Positions 27,273-36,540 of a stretch of 64,000 nt of DNA are shown in pieces. The position numbers and the translations under genes are program-made. The DNA is taken from NCBI GenBank assembly GCA_947497585.1, contig CANMHG010000003.1, positions 124,001-188,000 of the forward strand. The letters are read 5' to 3'. The notes under the pieces are model-generated. The model saw only the letters and a list, made by a program, of their open reading frames with translations. It was not told where the DNA came from and made no database searches. Within the stretch, counting starts at the first letter, position 1, and each line of letters starts with the position of its first letter. Source of the DNA: an uncultured Bacillaceae bacterium (GTDB taxonomy: Bacteria > Bacillota > Bacilli > Bacillales > Bacillaceae_L).

Positions 27273-27324
27273 GGGGCCTGACCCCCAGCGCGTTAAAGCT
27301 TTAACGCACCGGGGGTCAGGCCCC
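27273..27324. repeat. Dispersed palindromic repeat, full copy; likely terminator
   Basis: GGGGCCTGACCCCC left arm, core CGTTAAAGCTTTAACG, right arm GGGGGTCAGGCCCC: a near-perfect hairpin of more than 20 bp ending in GTTTG. It follows the kynU stop by six bases. Confidence 0.85.
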
Positions 27325-27400
27325 GTTTGACATTTTATGTTCGTATTTTTGCTTTTTTCCTATATAATAAGGTGAATATTTAATATGAAGAGGAGTTATT

Positions 27401-29479
27401 ATGGAGCGTTTACAGCCTTATTGGGAAAAGATCGTTCATTTTTGGAGAGAAAAGCATATTACGAAAATTTTCCTATTACTCTTATTGGTTTTCATACTTT
27501 TATCGATGCTCTTTTTTGCTTTTATGGCGACCACAGCTAATGTACAGTCGTTAAAGGAAGGGTTAAGACAATCGACAATTATTATAGATAAGAATGGTGA
27601 GGAAGCGACTTCTGTTGTAACGAACAGAACAAGTGGTGTTGTAGTTGATGAATTACCAGATCATGTGAAGAATGCGGTTATTGCAATAGAAGATCATCGA
27701 TTTTATGAACATAATGGTTTTGATATTCTCGGTATAACTAGGGCCTTTTTTAAGAACTTGTTTGCTGGAAGAATCACCGGTGGCGGCAGTACGATTACGC
27801 AGCAGTTAACGAAGAATGCCTTGCTCTCACCAGAAAAGACTTATAAACGTAAAATTGAGGAACTCTTTTTAGCAGTTGAAATTGAAAAACACTACGAAAA
27901 AGATGAAATTCTTCAAATGTACCTGAACCAAGTGTATTTTGGTAGTGGTGCTTGGGGAATTGAACAGGCCGCTAGTAAATACTTTAATAAAGATATTCAG
28001 AAGGTAACGATTAGTGAGGCGGCAACATTAGCGGGCTTGTTACAGGCACCTTCAGCCTATAATCCTTATAAAAATTATGATAGAGCATTTAATCGTCGAA
28101 ATGTCGTTTTAGCCAAAATGCATGAATTAGGTATGATAACCGAAGACGAATGGAACCGAGCTAAGGAAGCTAAACTTACTCTTGTTGAGGGGAAGGGTAG
28201 CTTTATAGAAAGAAAGTACCCTTATTATGTTGATGCTGTGTTAGATGAAGCCATTTCTAAGTATGGATTGACTCAAGAAGAGTTACTAACAAGAGGGTAT
28301 CGAATCTACACACAATTAGACCAAAATATCCAATTATCCTTGGAGAAAGTGTATGAAAACAAAAAGTACTTTCCAAAAGGGAAAAAGAGTACACTAGTGC
28401 AAAGTGGTGCAGTGTTGATGGATCCTACGAGTGGCGGTGTTCTTGGCTTAATCGGTGGCCGAGGAGAATATGTATTCCGCGGATTTAATCGAGCAACTCA
28501 TATAAAAGCACAGCCAGGCTCTACAATGAAACCATTGGTAGTTTATACCCCTGCCTTAGAAAATGGGTATACAGTTACATCGGTATTAAAAGATGAACCT
28601 ATGACATTTGGTGACTATTCACCTCAAAATTCTTCGCGAAAATATAGTGGAGAAGTACAGATGTACCAGGCTTTAGAAAAGTCTTTAAATGTACCAACCG
28701 TTTGGCTATTAGACCAAATTGGGATGGAAAAGGGTGTAGATTCTTTACAGCGGTTTGGTATTGGGATAGAAGATGAAGATAGATACCTTGGATTAGCTCT
28801 AGGTGGAATGCACAAGGGCCTCTCTCCTCTACAATTAGCTGAAGCTTATTCAACATTTCCTAATGAAGGTAAAAGATATGAAGGTCACCTGATTACTCGA
28901 ATTGTTGGACCTACGGGAAATGTCATTGCTGAACATAAACCTAAGTCAACCAGGGTAACCTCTAAACCGGTTTCTAATGAAATTACTTCAATGTTATTAA
29001 ATGTGGTAGAAACAGGAACTGGCACAGGAACAAAGCTTAAGGGAGTTAAATTAGCAGGAAAAACGGGATCCACCCAGCTACCATATAATGATATTAAAGG
29101 TACAAAAGATCAATGGTTCGTGGGCTATACACCAAATCTAGTTGGATCCGTATGGCTTGGCTATGACAAGACTGACAGAGAGCACTATCTTCCAAATAGT
29201 ACCTCAGAAGGTGTCGTTCCTTTATTCCGAGTTATCATGGAACAATCACTACAACATGTGGAACCTGCTGAATTCACGGTTCTATCAGTGAATGACCGAC
29301 TAGCGGGAAAAGAACAAAAAACAGTAGACCGAAAAAAAGAAATAATAGAAACGGTCGATAAAATTGAAGAAACCCTAAAAGAAGAAGCACCAAAATGGAA
29401 AGAGAAAATAGATTCAACAATCATAAAAATAGCAGAACAAACAAAAAAACTAATAGAAAAAATAAAAACCGAATTATGA
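27401..29479 (+). CDS. Class A penicillin-binding protein (GT51 plus transpeptidase)
   Basis: 692 residues. N-terminal membrane anchor (about 22-47), GT51 glycosyltransferase (about 75-250) with EDHRFYEHNG, GGSTITQQLTKN and the third motif RKIEELFLAVEIE. Transpeptidase domain (about 320-610) with SxxK in PGSTMKPL, SxN in SLNVPT and KTG in AGKTGSTQLP. The tail is a highly charged Lys/Glu helix. It resembles the PbpF/PbpG group of Bacillus but I cannot choose a name. It makes and cross-links peptidoglycan at the outer membrane face. Single gene between two copies of the palindromic repeat. Confidence 0.94.
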   Translation: MERLQPYWEKIVHFWREKHITKIFLLLLLVFILLSMLFFAFMATTANVQSLKEGLRQSTIIIDKNGEEATSVVTNRTSGVVVDELPDHVKNAVIAIEDHRFYEHNGFDILGITRAFFKNLFAGRITGGGSTITQQLTKNALLSPEKTYKRKIEELFLAVEIEKHYEKDEILQMYLNQVYFGSGAWGIEQAASKYFNKDIQKVTISEAATLAGLLQAPSAYNPYKNYDRAFNRRNVVLAKMHELGMITEDEWNRAKEAKLTLVEGKGSFIERKYPYYVDAVLDEAISKYGLTQEELLTRGYRIYTQLDQNIQLSLEKVYENKKYFPKGKKSTLVQSGAVLMDPTSGGVLGLIGGRGEYVFRGFNRATHIKAQPGSTMKPLVVYTPALENGYTVTSVLKDEPMTFGDYSPQNSSRKYSGEVQMYQALEKSLNVPTVWLLDQIGMEKGVDSLQRFGIGIEDEDRYLGLALGGMHKGLSPLQLAEAYSTFPNEGKRYEGHLITRIVGPTGNVIAEHKPKSTRVTSKPVSNEITSMLLNVVETGTGTGTKLKGVKLAGKTGSTQLPYNDIKGTKDQWFVGYTPNLVGSVWLGYDKTDREHYLPNSTSEGVVPLFRVIMEQSLQHVEPAEFTVLSVNDRLAGKEQKTVDRKKEIIETVDKIEETLKEEAPKWKEKIDSTIIKIAEQTKKLIEKIKTEL

Positions 29480-29484
29480 CAGAC

Positions 29485-29535
29485 GGGGCCTGACCCCCAG
29501 TGCGTTAAAGCTTTAACGCCCCGGGGGTCAGGCCC
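29485..29535. repeat. Dispersed palindromic repeat, full copy; likely terminator
   Basis: GGGGCCTGACCCCC, core GCGTTAAAGCTTTAACGC, GGGGGTCAGGCCC. Five bases after the PBP stop. The hairpin is the only terminator candidate for the gene. Confidence 0.85.
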
Positions 29536-29635
29536 AAAAATATAAAAAGCTTTTAATATAAAAATTAGTAACATTTGCTTATAGAGATTCGACAATATTT
29601 TCAGTAAACTGTAATCAAAGTATTTCGTCCCATTC

Positions 29636-29722
29636 AAATAAAGGCAAAATCGTTGAAAAGCGGTGACGCAAAGCCACAGGCCTAAAGTAGTATTACCATG
29701 GCGGCTGGGTTGCTAAGAATGA
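29636..29722 (+). promoter_or_regulatory. Cyclic di-GMP-I (GEMM-I) riboswitch aptamer, second copy
   Basis: Blocks AAAGGCAAAATCGTTGAAAAG, CGGTGACGCAAAGCCACAGG, CCTAAAG and TACCATGGCGGCTGGGTTG match the GEMM-I consensus, including GACGCAAAGCC and the CUGGGUUGC receptor. It is followed by a strong terminator and lies 155 bases upstream of a secreted coiled-coil protein gene. Confidence 0.93.
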
Positions 29723-29753
29723 GGAGTAACGTATTAATATGTTATTTCTTTAT

Positions 29754-29801
29754 ATTCTTGCAATCTATTAATTATCTTTTAATAGAATGTAAGAATTTTT
29801 T
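29754..29801 (+). terminator. Riboswitch-controlled terminator
   Basis: Long stem ATTCTTGCA..CTATTAA / TTAATAG..TGTAAGAAT followed by TTTTTT, between aptamer and gene. A weaker palindrome (TAACGTATTAATATGTTA, pairing with G/U) just upstream at 29727-29744 could be part of the alternative fold. Confidence 0.7.
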
Positions 29802-29877
29802 AAATTTAGCGACATAAACGGAAAACTGGGCTCGAATACCTTTAGTACAAGCTATTACAAATTAGGAGGAATTCTAC

Positions 29878-31188
29878 ATGTTTTTCGACAAGAAGATTAG
29901 AAATGTATTGGCAACGAGTGCAATTGCTACAGCTTTAACTTTTTCATTAGGGACAAGCAGTGTATTTGCGAATGAAACTACTACAACACCACCTGTAACA
30001 ACAGAAGAAAATAGTGAGGCTACATCACCAACAACCACTCAGACTCCTGAAACAACAGAGTCTGTTACATCAACTCTTGAGGATGGTGAGCAATCTTTAG
30101 AGGAGGAGATTTCTCTACTACCTGGTGAATTCTTTTACTTTTTAAAGACATTTACTGAAAAACTTAAGTTAGCTTTTATATTTGATGATGCAAAAAAAGC
30201 AGAAGCAATAACAGAAATAATGGAAGAACGAATTAAAGAAGCAGAAGCTCTGTTAGCAGCAGGTGATGAGAAGCTTGCAGAAGAAACACTTCAAAAGGCA
30301 ATTGAGCAAATGGAGTTAGTATTGGAATTAACACCAGATGCTGATCCAACGGGTGAAACTACAGATGATACATCTTCGGAAGATACAGATGCTGCAGATG
30401 ATTCAGAGAATACAGAGGAAACAGAGGAAACATCTGTTGAAGGAGAAGACTCCGAAGTAACCGGTGAAGAGACAACGGAAGAAGTTGTGGCCTCTGATGA
30501 AAGCACGGAAACTACAGTTGATCCACTAGCAGAATTAAGAGAGAAACTTTCCCGAAATATTATTGCATTGACTGCTGCTATGGAAAAAGTCCAAAATCCT
30601 CAAGCAAAAGCTGCACTTGCTAAAAATATTGAAAAGGCTGAGAAAAAGCTAGAGAAGAAGATTGCTAAATATCTAGAAGAGGAAGAAGAGTACCTGGACG
30701 AATTAATCGAAATAGAAGAAGAGTTAGTAAATGGTGAGATAACAGAAGAAGAGGCTGAAGAGGAAAAAGCTGAATTATTGGAAGAGTATAATGAAGAGCA
30801 AGAAGAAACGATCGCTGAAGCAACGAAAGAAGTAACAAAAGCGATTGAAAAAGCAGAAAAGAAAACTGAAAAGGCTCTTGTAAAAGAAGCGAAGAAGACA
30901 GAAAAGGTTGAAACAAAATTTAGTAAAAAGTCGGAAGAAGATAAAGGCCACCTAGAAAAAGAAAATGAAAAGGCAGAAAAGGCACGTGAGAAAGCTCAAA
31001 AAGAAGCTGAAAAAGCACGTGAAAAAGAAGAAGAGGCACGAGAGAAGGCTGAAGAAGAAGCTGAAAAAGCACGTGAAAAGGCAGAAGAACAGCGTGAAAA
31101 AGCTAAAGAGAAAGCTGAGAAAGCTCGTGAAAATGCAGACAAAGGTAAGAAGAATAAGGGCAATGATGACGACGAAGACGACAGATAA
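29878..31188 (+). CDS. Secreted coiled-coil protein with DUF5667-like domain, c-di-GMP-regulated
   Basis: 436 residues. Signal peptide (about 1-31, SSVFA-NE), then a Thr/Glu-rich linker. About 80-150 (LLPGEFFYFLKTFTEKLKLAF...) resembles DUF5667. A second acidic linker (Thr/Glu/Ser/Asp) follows. From about 220 to the end it is almost pure charged helix with heptad-like EKAREKAEEE repeats. No wall-anchor or lipobox. A role as an extracellular matrix, adhesin-like or DNA/polysaccharide-binding rod is possible and fits c-di-GMP control, but is not proven. Ribosome site AGGAGG seven to eight bases before the ATG. Confidence 0.8.
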   Translation: MFFDKKIRNVLATSAIATALTFSLGTSSVFANETTTTPPVTTEENSEATSPTTTQTPETTESVTSTLEDGEQSLEEEISLLPGEFFYFLKTFTEKLKLAFIFDDAKKAEAITEIMEERIKEAEALLAAGDEKLAEETLQKAIEQMELVLELTPDADPTGETTDDTSSEDTDAADDSENTEETEETSVEGEDSEVTGEETTEEVVASDESTETTVDPLAELREKLSRNIIALTAAMEKVQNPQAKAALAKNIEKAEKKLEKKIAKYLEEEEEYLDELIEIEEELVNGEITEEEAEEEKAELLEEYNEEQEETIAEATKEVTKAIEKAEKKTEKALVKEAKKTEKVETKFSKKSEEDKGHLEKENEKAEKAREKAQKEAEKAREKEEEAREKAEEEAEKAREKAEEQREKAKEKAEKARENADKGKKNKGNDDDEDDR

Positions 31189-31198
31189 AACAATTAAG

Positions 31199-31231
31199 AG
31201 TGCTAGGCAATCAATGTCTAGCACTTTTTTC
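31199..31231 (+). terminator. Intrinsic terminator
   Basis: AGTGCTAG / CTAGCACT stem followed by TTTTTT, just after the coiled-coil protein gene. Confidence 0.85.
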
Positions 31232-31372
31232 TAAGTAGCTATAAATCTACAAAGTTAAACATTATTCCTTAAATTCGAACAAAAAACCAGATTTTATAAA
31301 CCGATAACCAGTTTTTCTGTCGGACAAATTATCTTGAGTAGTAAGCCTACTCTATGCGAGAATTTAATTATA

Positions 31373-31423
31373 TGGAAGCGATTGCACAAAAGGTCCCCCA
31401 ACTATTTTGCGCAATCGGTTCCA
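31373..31423 (+). promoter_or_regulatory. Paired LacI/CcpA-type operators upstream of the pullulanase
   Basis: TGGAAGCGATTGCACAAAA and TTTTGCGCAATCGGTTCCA are 19-base inverted copies of each other with two mismatches, 13 bases apart. Each half contains AAnCGnTT, the core of LacI-family and cre operators. They end about 33 bases before the start codon. Control by a maltose-type LacI regulator and/or CcpA is the likely reading. Confidence 0.6.
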
Positions 31424-31456
31424 CGCCAAACATACTTTACAAGGAGGTAGGAACAA

Positions 31457-34400
31457 GTGAAAAGGAAAAACATGAAAGCCCTCTCTTTACTCATGATTTT
31501 TTCATTAATTGTCCAGCTATTTTCTAGTGCTTTTTACTTTGAGAAAGTAAGCGCGGAAACACTAGATGAACGTACTGTTACTCTAGTAGGAGATCTTCAA
31601 ACAGAACTAGAAGCTGCTGAAGATTGGGATCCTAAATCAGAAGCAACTAAAATGACCCACAAGGGAAACAACTTTTACACATTCACAGGAACACTTCCTG
31701 CAGGTACCTATGAATACAAGGTTGCCATTAATGGAAGCTGGGATGAAAGCTACGGAGACAATGGGAATAATATATCTATTAATCTAACAGAAGAATCAGA
31801 AGTTACTTTTTACTATCATGATGAAACACATGCTGTGACTGACTCAGTTAAATATACAGCAATTGCTGCTGATAAACAGCCAAGAGTTGTGGGAAGCTTG
31901 CAGGATGAAGTAGGAGCAGGGTCTGAGTGGAGTCCAGCTGAATCAAACCTATTTTTACTAGATGATAATTTTGATAACGTTTACATAGAATCTGTAAATG
32001 TGCCAGCAGGGACTTACGATTATAAGATTGTTCTTGGCTCTACATGGGATGATGTGGCGTATCCAAATCAAAATGCAACAGTAAGTATTTCAAATGATGC
32101 ACTTGTTACTTTTACATTTAATAATGATACAAAAGAAGTGACAGCCAAAGTAGTAGAAACTGAAACTCCACCACCTGGAGAAGAGATTCCGGGGCGAAAT
32201 GTTGTTTTGGTTGGTAGTTTGCAAGATGAGCTTGGCCACAGTAAAGAGTGGGATCCGGAGGCTACCGCAACAAAAATGAGACATGTCGGAAATGATCTTT
32301 ATACATTTACTGGTACCTTGCCGGCAGGTCAATATGCTTATAAAATTGCAATTGGTGGTAACTGGGATGAAAACTATGGTGCAGGAGGAAGAGGTGGCGG
32401 AGATATATCTCTAACACTGTTAGAAAACACAGAGGTTACGTTTTATTATCATGATCAAACTCATGCAATTGCCAATTCAACATTTTACACCCCTATTTCA
32501 ATCAAGAAAACACCTCGAATAGTTGGGGATATTCAACCAGACATTAATGCTGGTGAAGAGTGGAGTCCTGCAACATCAAATGCATTTTTGACAGACTATG
32601 ATTTTAACAATAGCTATGAATATAGAACCCTAGTACCAAAAGGGAATCATGAATTTAAGGTCGTACTAGGAAATGACTGGAGTGAAGCATATCCTGGGGA
32701 CAATTTTAAGTTAAATGTACTAGAGGCAACAGAGGTTACCTTTACCTTTAATAATCTAACAAAAGAAGTTTTAACAGATTACAAGCCTAGTGGTTCTGAT
32801 GGAACAGTTGATCAAGGTAAGCTATATCACAATACCTGGAATAACGCTTTTCGTCAGCCATTTGGAGCCATTGCTTCAGATGAAACTGTCACTTTGCGTT
32901 TGGCTGCGAAAAAGGATGATTTAACAAGAGCTACTCTGTATGTTAGAAACTATTTAACAGGCAACACCAAAATGATAAATATGGAGTACGTGGGCTGGAC
33001 AGATGTTCAAAACCAAGGAAATTTAGAATTTTGGGAAGCGACCTTTACACCTGAAAATAAAGGTGTTCATGGTTATAAGTTTATCGCGGGAGATGGAATG
33101 GCTGTAGCTGAATATGGTGAAGATACGCTTGAAGGAGAAGTTGGTAGTGCGGCAACTAGTAATGCTGGATTGTTCCAACTAACGGTCTATGACCCTAGCT
33201 ATCAAACACCAGATTGGATGAAAGAAGCCGTTGTTTATCAAATTTTCCCGGATCGTTTTTTCAATGGAAATCCTAAAAATGACACAGCAAAGAAAAATGC
33301 ACGTGGTGAAGAGCCAATTGAGCGCCCAGATAGTTGGGATGCCCTACCTGATAATCCGCGTATTGGTGAAAAGGATCCAGCCAACTATACTGGAGATGGG
33401 ATCTGGAGTAATGATTTCTTCGGAGGAGACATTGCCGGAATCCAGCAAAAATTAGATTATATACAATCACTTGGTGTTAATACTCTATATTTAAATCCAG
33501 TCGCAAAGGCTGCATCAAACCATAAGTATGATGCAACCGATTTTAAAGAGGTTGATCCAATGTTCGGTTCACCTAAGGAGTTTAAGGCGTTCACAGACGA
33601 ATTAGCAAAACGTGATATGCATTTAATTTTGGATGGGGTATTTAATCACGTTGCCGATGATTCAATTTACTTTGACCGTTATGGAAAATATGAAACGGTT
33701 GGAGCATATGAATATTGGGCAAAAATTTATGATTTAATGAACGAAAAAGGATTGACGCAAAAGAAAGCCGAGCAGGAAGCCCATGTTTATTTTAAAAAGG
33801 ATAAACAAAAATTCAGTCGCTATGGCTTTCATAACTGGTTTAATATCGAAAATGAAATTATTGATGAAGGCAAGCCAACAGAGCGTTATAAATACCAAGC
33901 TTGGTGGGGCTTTGATAGTTTGCCAGAAATTAAGTCAATTCCAGGTGAAGCAGTAAACTATGATAGTGAGCTAAATAACAAGCAGTTCGCAAACTATATT
34001 TTCTATGAAAGAGATTCGGTTGCAAAAAGCTGGTTAACTAACGGTGGATCTGGTTGGCGTTTAGACGTAGCCAATGAGGTTGATATGGAGTTTTGGAGAG
34101 AGTTCCGTAAAGAGTTGAAAAACGGTAATTACAAGCGCGGAGCAACACTTAAGGATGGCGAACAGCCATTAATCCTTGGTGAAATCTGGGATGATGCCTC
34201 TAAATATTTCCTTGGAGACCAATATGATTCGGTCATGAACTATCGTTTTGAGCGTGCGATCTTAGGTTACTTAGAAAATGGAAATGCCGGGCAAGCTGAA
34301 AAACAGTTAAAAGCAGTTCAAGAAGATTACCCAGAGGAAGCGTTTTACGCGTTAATGAACTTATTAGGTTCACATGACACGCCAAGAGCAGTTTATTTAC

Positions 34401-36478
34401 TAGGCGGTGGAACTGATTCATTTGAGCGTGCAGAGTTTGACACGAATTATAATCATAAACTCGGTATTCAGCGCCTAAAGTTAGCGTCGATTATCCAAAT
34501 GGGCTATGCCGGTGCACCAACTATTTACTATGGAGATGAAGCGGGTGTAACAGGCTCGAAGGATCCGGATGATAGGCGTACGTATCCATGGGGCAAAGAG
34601 GACCAGGATCTAATCTCTCATTATAAAAAAATTGGAGCAGTCCGTGAAGACAATGCTAATCTCTTTGCATATGGTGAACTTCATCATGCTTATGCGAAAG
34701 ATGATGTGTTAGCGTATGTTCGAACGAATGATGAAAAGGCAGCGATTGTTGCGGTAAATAGAGGTAGTGAAGCAAAGACAATTGAGCTGCAAGTCAAGGA
34801 TCTGGTAGCAAACGGAGTAGAATTTACTGACCAATTAAAAACAGACTACCGAGCTACTACACGCAATGGAGTTATTGAACTTACAATACCTGCTATGTCA
34901 GGCAGAATGTTAGTATCAGATAAGCTGCCTACGAAAGTAGAGCCTATTACTTCTTTAACTGCAACAGAAGGTTCAAAAACGGCTCAGTTAAACTGGGAAG
35001 GTAATGGTGTTGAATATGCGGTTTATCAAACAACAGTTGAAGGAGCACTCTATCAAAGGATTGGCACAACGTCTGATAAAACTTTTACAGTCGAAAACCT
35101 TCAAAATGGACGTCAATATTTCTTCGTAGTGGTTTCCGTTGATGAAAATGGAAATGAGTCTGAAAAGGTTGCTACAAGTGCTGTTATCCCTCATTATGAT
35201 CTAACAGCAGCTTGGGTAGGGAATTTAACTACATTAGAAAATAGTACACTAGATTTATCGGCTGCGCAGGTAATTAGCGCAGAATTATATGTTGAAGGTG
35301 CAACCGAAACTGAGCAAGCTGAAGGTGTTATAGCTAGATTAGAAGTTAAAAAGGACAGTGAAACTCAGTGGAGTATTCTAAAAGCAGGTTACGCCGGTCA
35401 AACTGGGAACAATAATGTCTTTTCAGGTAGCTTCTTACCTTTAGAAGTAGGAACCTATGAGTACAGAATTGGTGTCTCTTCAGACTTAGGTCGTGAGTGG
35501 AAGTATACTGAAACAACCAATACCGTCACTTTTATAAAAGATGAATCAGACCAAACAGCACCAGCAACCGCAGTCGAGCTAGCACAGCCGATGCAAGATT
35601 CTGGTCAGGTTAACTTAAGTTGGACACGTGTAGACTCAGATGACCCATACCTATATACGATTTTACGTGATGGTATTGTAATCGAACAGGTGGTTGATGG
35701 CTCGTTAACATCTTACCGTGACTACCAGGTTGAAAACGGGAAAACGTATCAATATCAAGTTCGTGTTTATGATAAAGCGGGTAATTTTGTGGATTCTAAC
35801 ATAGTTACAGTCACTCCTGATATTGTTATGGTTCAGGTAACTTTTAAAGTAAATGCACCCGATTATACACCGCTAACGACAAGTGTTAACATGCCAAACA
35901 GTTTAAATGGCTGGAATGCTGGGGCGTGGTCAATGACACGTAACGGAGCTGTTACACCTGATTGGGAGTATACAGTCGAAGTTCAAGAAGGAACTGAAAT
36001 TACCTATAAGTATGTAAAGGGTAATTCATGGGATCAAGAAGGCCTTGCGGACCACACACCGAATGATCGTACAGATGATGATATCAGTTACTATGGTTAT
36101 GGTGCGATTGGAACCGATATGAAAGTTGTCGTACAGAATCAGGGCAATAATAAAATGGTAGTTCAAGATTACATTTTACGTTGGATTGATATGCCTGTTG
36201 TCGTAACCTCTCACGAAAACAATGCTACGGTAACAACTAAAACAATCGAACTAAAAGGTACAGCAATTAAAGGTGGAGTCCTCACCATTAATGGGGAACA
36301 AGTTACTATTAATGATGATATGTCGTTCAGTCATACAGTTACTCTGGCTGAGGGTAAAAACGACATCAATATCTCCATTAAACCATCAGAAGACAGCAAG
36401 AAGAACATCTTTAATAACGATAGTGGAGCAATAGCTAAAAACACAAAAACAATTGTCCTAACTGTGAACAAACAATGA
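31457..36478 (+). CDS. Secreted multidomain amylopullulanase (GH13)
   Basis: 1673 residues, GTG start after AAGGAGGT. Signal peptide (about 1-33). Four X25/pullulanase N-terminal starch-binding-type modules alternate in two subtypes (about 38-120, 127-213, 228-330, 336-425). A CBM34-like N domain precedes the GH13 barrel (about 585-1100), with region I DGVFNHV, II GWRLDVANEVD, III ILGEIWDDAS and IV LLGSHDTPR. Fibronectin type III domains (about 1155-1240 and 1370-1455), another Ig-like segment and a CBM20-like module (about 1460-1560) follow, then a final beta domain. No LPxTG or SLH anchor. It should cleave alpha-1,4 and/or 1,6 bonds of starch and pullulan outside the cell. Confidence 0.93.
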   Translation: MKRKNMKALSLLMIFSLIVQLFSSAFYFEKVSAETLDERTVTLVGDLQTELEAAEDWDPKSEATKMTHKGNNFYTFTGTLPAGTYEYKVAINGSWDESYGDNGNNISINLTEESEVTFYYHDETHAVTDSVKYTAIAADKQPRVVGSLQDEVGAGSEWSPAESNLFLLDDNFDNVYIESVNVPAGTYDYKIVLGSTWDDVAYPNQNATVSISNDALVTFTFNNDTKEVTAKVVETETPPPGEEIPGRNVVLVGSLQDELGHSKEWDPEATATKMRHVGNDLYTFTGTLPAGQYAYKIAIGGNWDENYGAGGRGGGDISLTLLENTEVTFYYHDQTHAIANSTFYTPISIKKTPRIVGDIQPDINAGEEWSPATSNAFLTDYDFNNSYEYRTLVPKGNHEFKVVLGNDWSEAYPGDNFKLNVLEATEVTFTFNNLTKEVLTDYKPSGSDGTVDQGKLYHNTWNNAFRQPFGAIASDETVTLRLAAKKDDLTRATLYVRNYLTGNTKMINMEYVGWTDVQNQGNLEFWEATFTPENKGVHGYKFIAGDGMAVAEYGEDTLEGEVGSAATSNAGLFQLTVYDPSYQTPDWMKEAVVYQIFPDRFFNGNPKNDTAKKNARGEEPIERPDSWDALPDNPRIGEKDPANYTGDGIWSNDFFGGDIAGIQQKLDYIQSLGVNTLYLNPVAKAASNHKYDATDFKEVDPMFGSPKEFKAFTDELAKRDMHLILDGVFNHVADDSIYFDRYGKYETVGAYEYWAKIYDLMNEKGLTQKKAEQEAHVYFKKDKQKFSRYGFHNWFNIENEIIDEGKPTERYKYQAWWGFDSLPEIKSIPGEAVNYDSELNNKQFANYIFYERDSVAKSWLTNGGSGWRLDVANEVDMEFWREFRKELKNGNYKRGATLKDGEQPLILGEIWDDASKYFLGDQYDSVMNYRFERAILGYLENGNAGQAEKQLKAVQEDYPEEAFYALMNLLGSHDTPRAVYLLGGGTDSFERAEFDTNYNHKLGIQRLKLASIIQMGYAGAPTIYYGDEAGVTGSKDPDDRRTYPWGKEDQDLISHYKKIGAVREDNANLFAYGELHHAYAKDDVLAYVRTNDEKAAIVAVNRGSEAKTIELQVKDLVANGVEFTDQLKTDYRATTRNGVIELTIPAMSGRMLVSDKLPTKVEPITSLTATEGSKTAQLNWEGNGVEYAVYQTTVEGALYQRIGTTSDKTFTVENLQNGRQYFFVVVSVDENGNESEKVATSAVIPHYDLTAAWVGNLTTLENSTLDLSAAQVISAELYVEGATETEQAEGVIARLEVKKDSETQWSILKAGYAGQTGNNNVFSGSFLPLEVGTYEYRIGVSSDLGREWKYTETTNTVTFIKDESDQTAPATAVELAQPMQDSGQVNLSWTRVDSDDPYLYTILRDGIVIEQVVDGSLTSYRDYQVENGKTYQYQVRVYDKAGNFVDSNIVTVTPDIVMVQVTFKVNAPDYTPLTTSVNMPNSLNGWNAGAWSMTRNGAVTPDWEYTVEVQEGTEITYKYVKGNSWDQEGLADHTPNDRTDDDISYYGYGAIGTDMKVVVQNQGNNKMVVQDYILRWIDMPVVVTSHENNATVTTKTIELKGTAIKGGVLTINGEQVTINDDMSFSHTVTLAEGKNDINISIKPSEDSKKNIFNNDSGAIAKNTKTIVLTVNKQ

Positions 36479-36483
36479 CAGAA

Positions 36484-36535
36484 GGGGCCTGACCCCCGGT
36501 GCGTTAACGCGTTAACGCCGTGGGGGTCAGGCCCC
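36484..36535. repeat. Dispersed palindromic repeat, full copy; bidirectional terminator
   Basis: GGGGCCTGACCCCC, core GTTAACGCGTTAAC, GGGGGTCAGGCCCC, then TTTTTT. It lies between convergent genes, six bases from each stop. Confidence 0.88.
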
Positions 36536-36540
36536 ATTTT

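Noticed and set aside
29185..29637. 150-codon ORF on the minus strand with GPDPRGVKALTHWGSGP
   Set aside because: Antisense to the PBP gene and formed by the palindromic repeat; the same peptide pattern appears at other repeat copies (36331-36537).
30952..31234. Long Lys-rich or Phe/Leu-rich ORFs on both strands
   Set aside because: Shadows of the low-complexity Glu/Lys/Ala repeat of the secreted coiled-coil protein in other frames.
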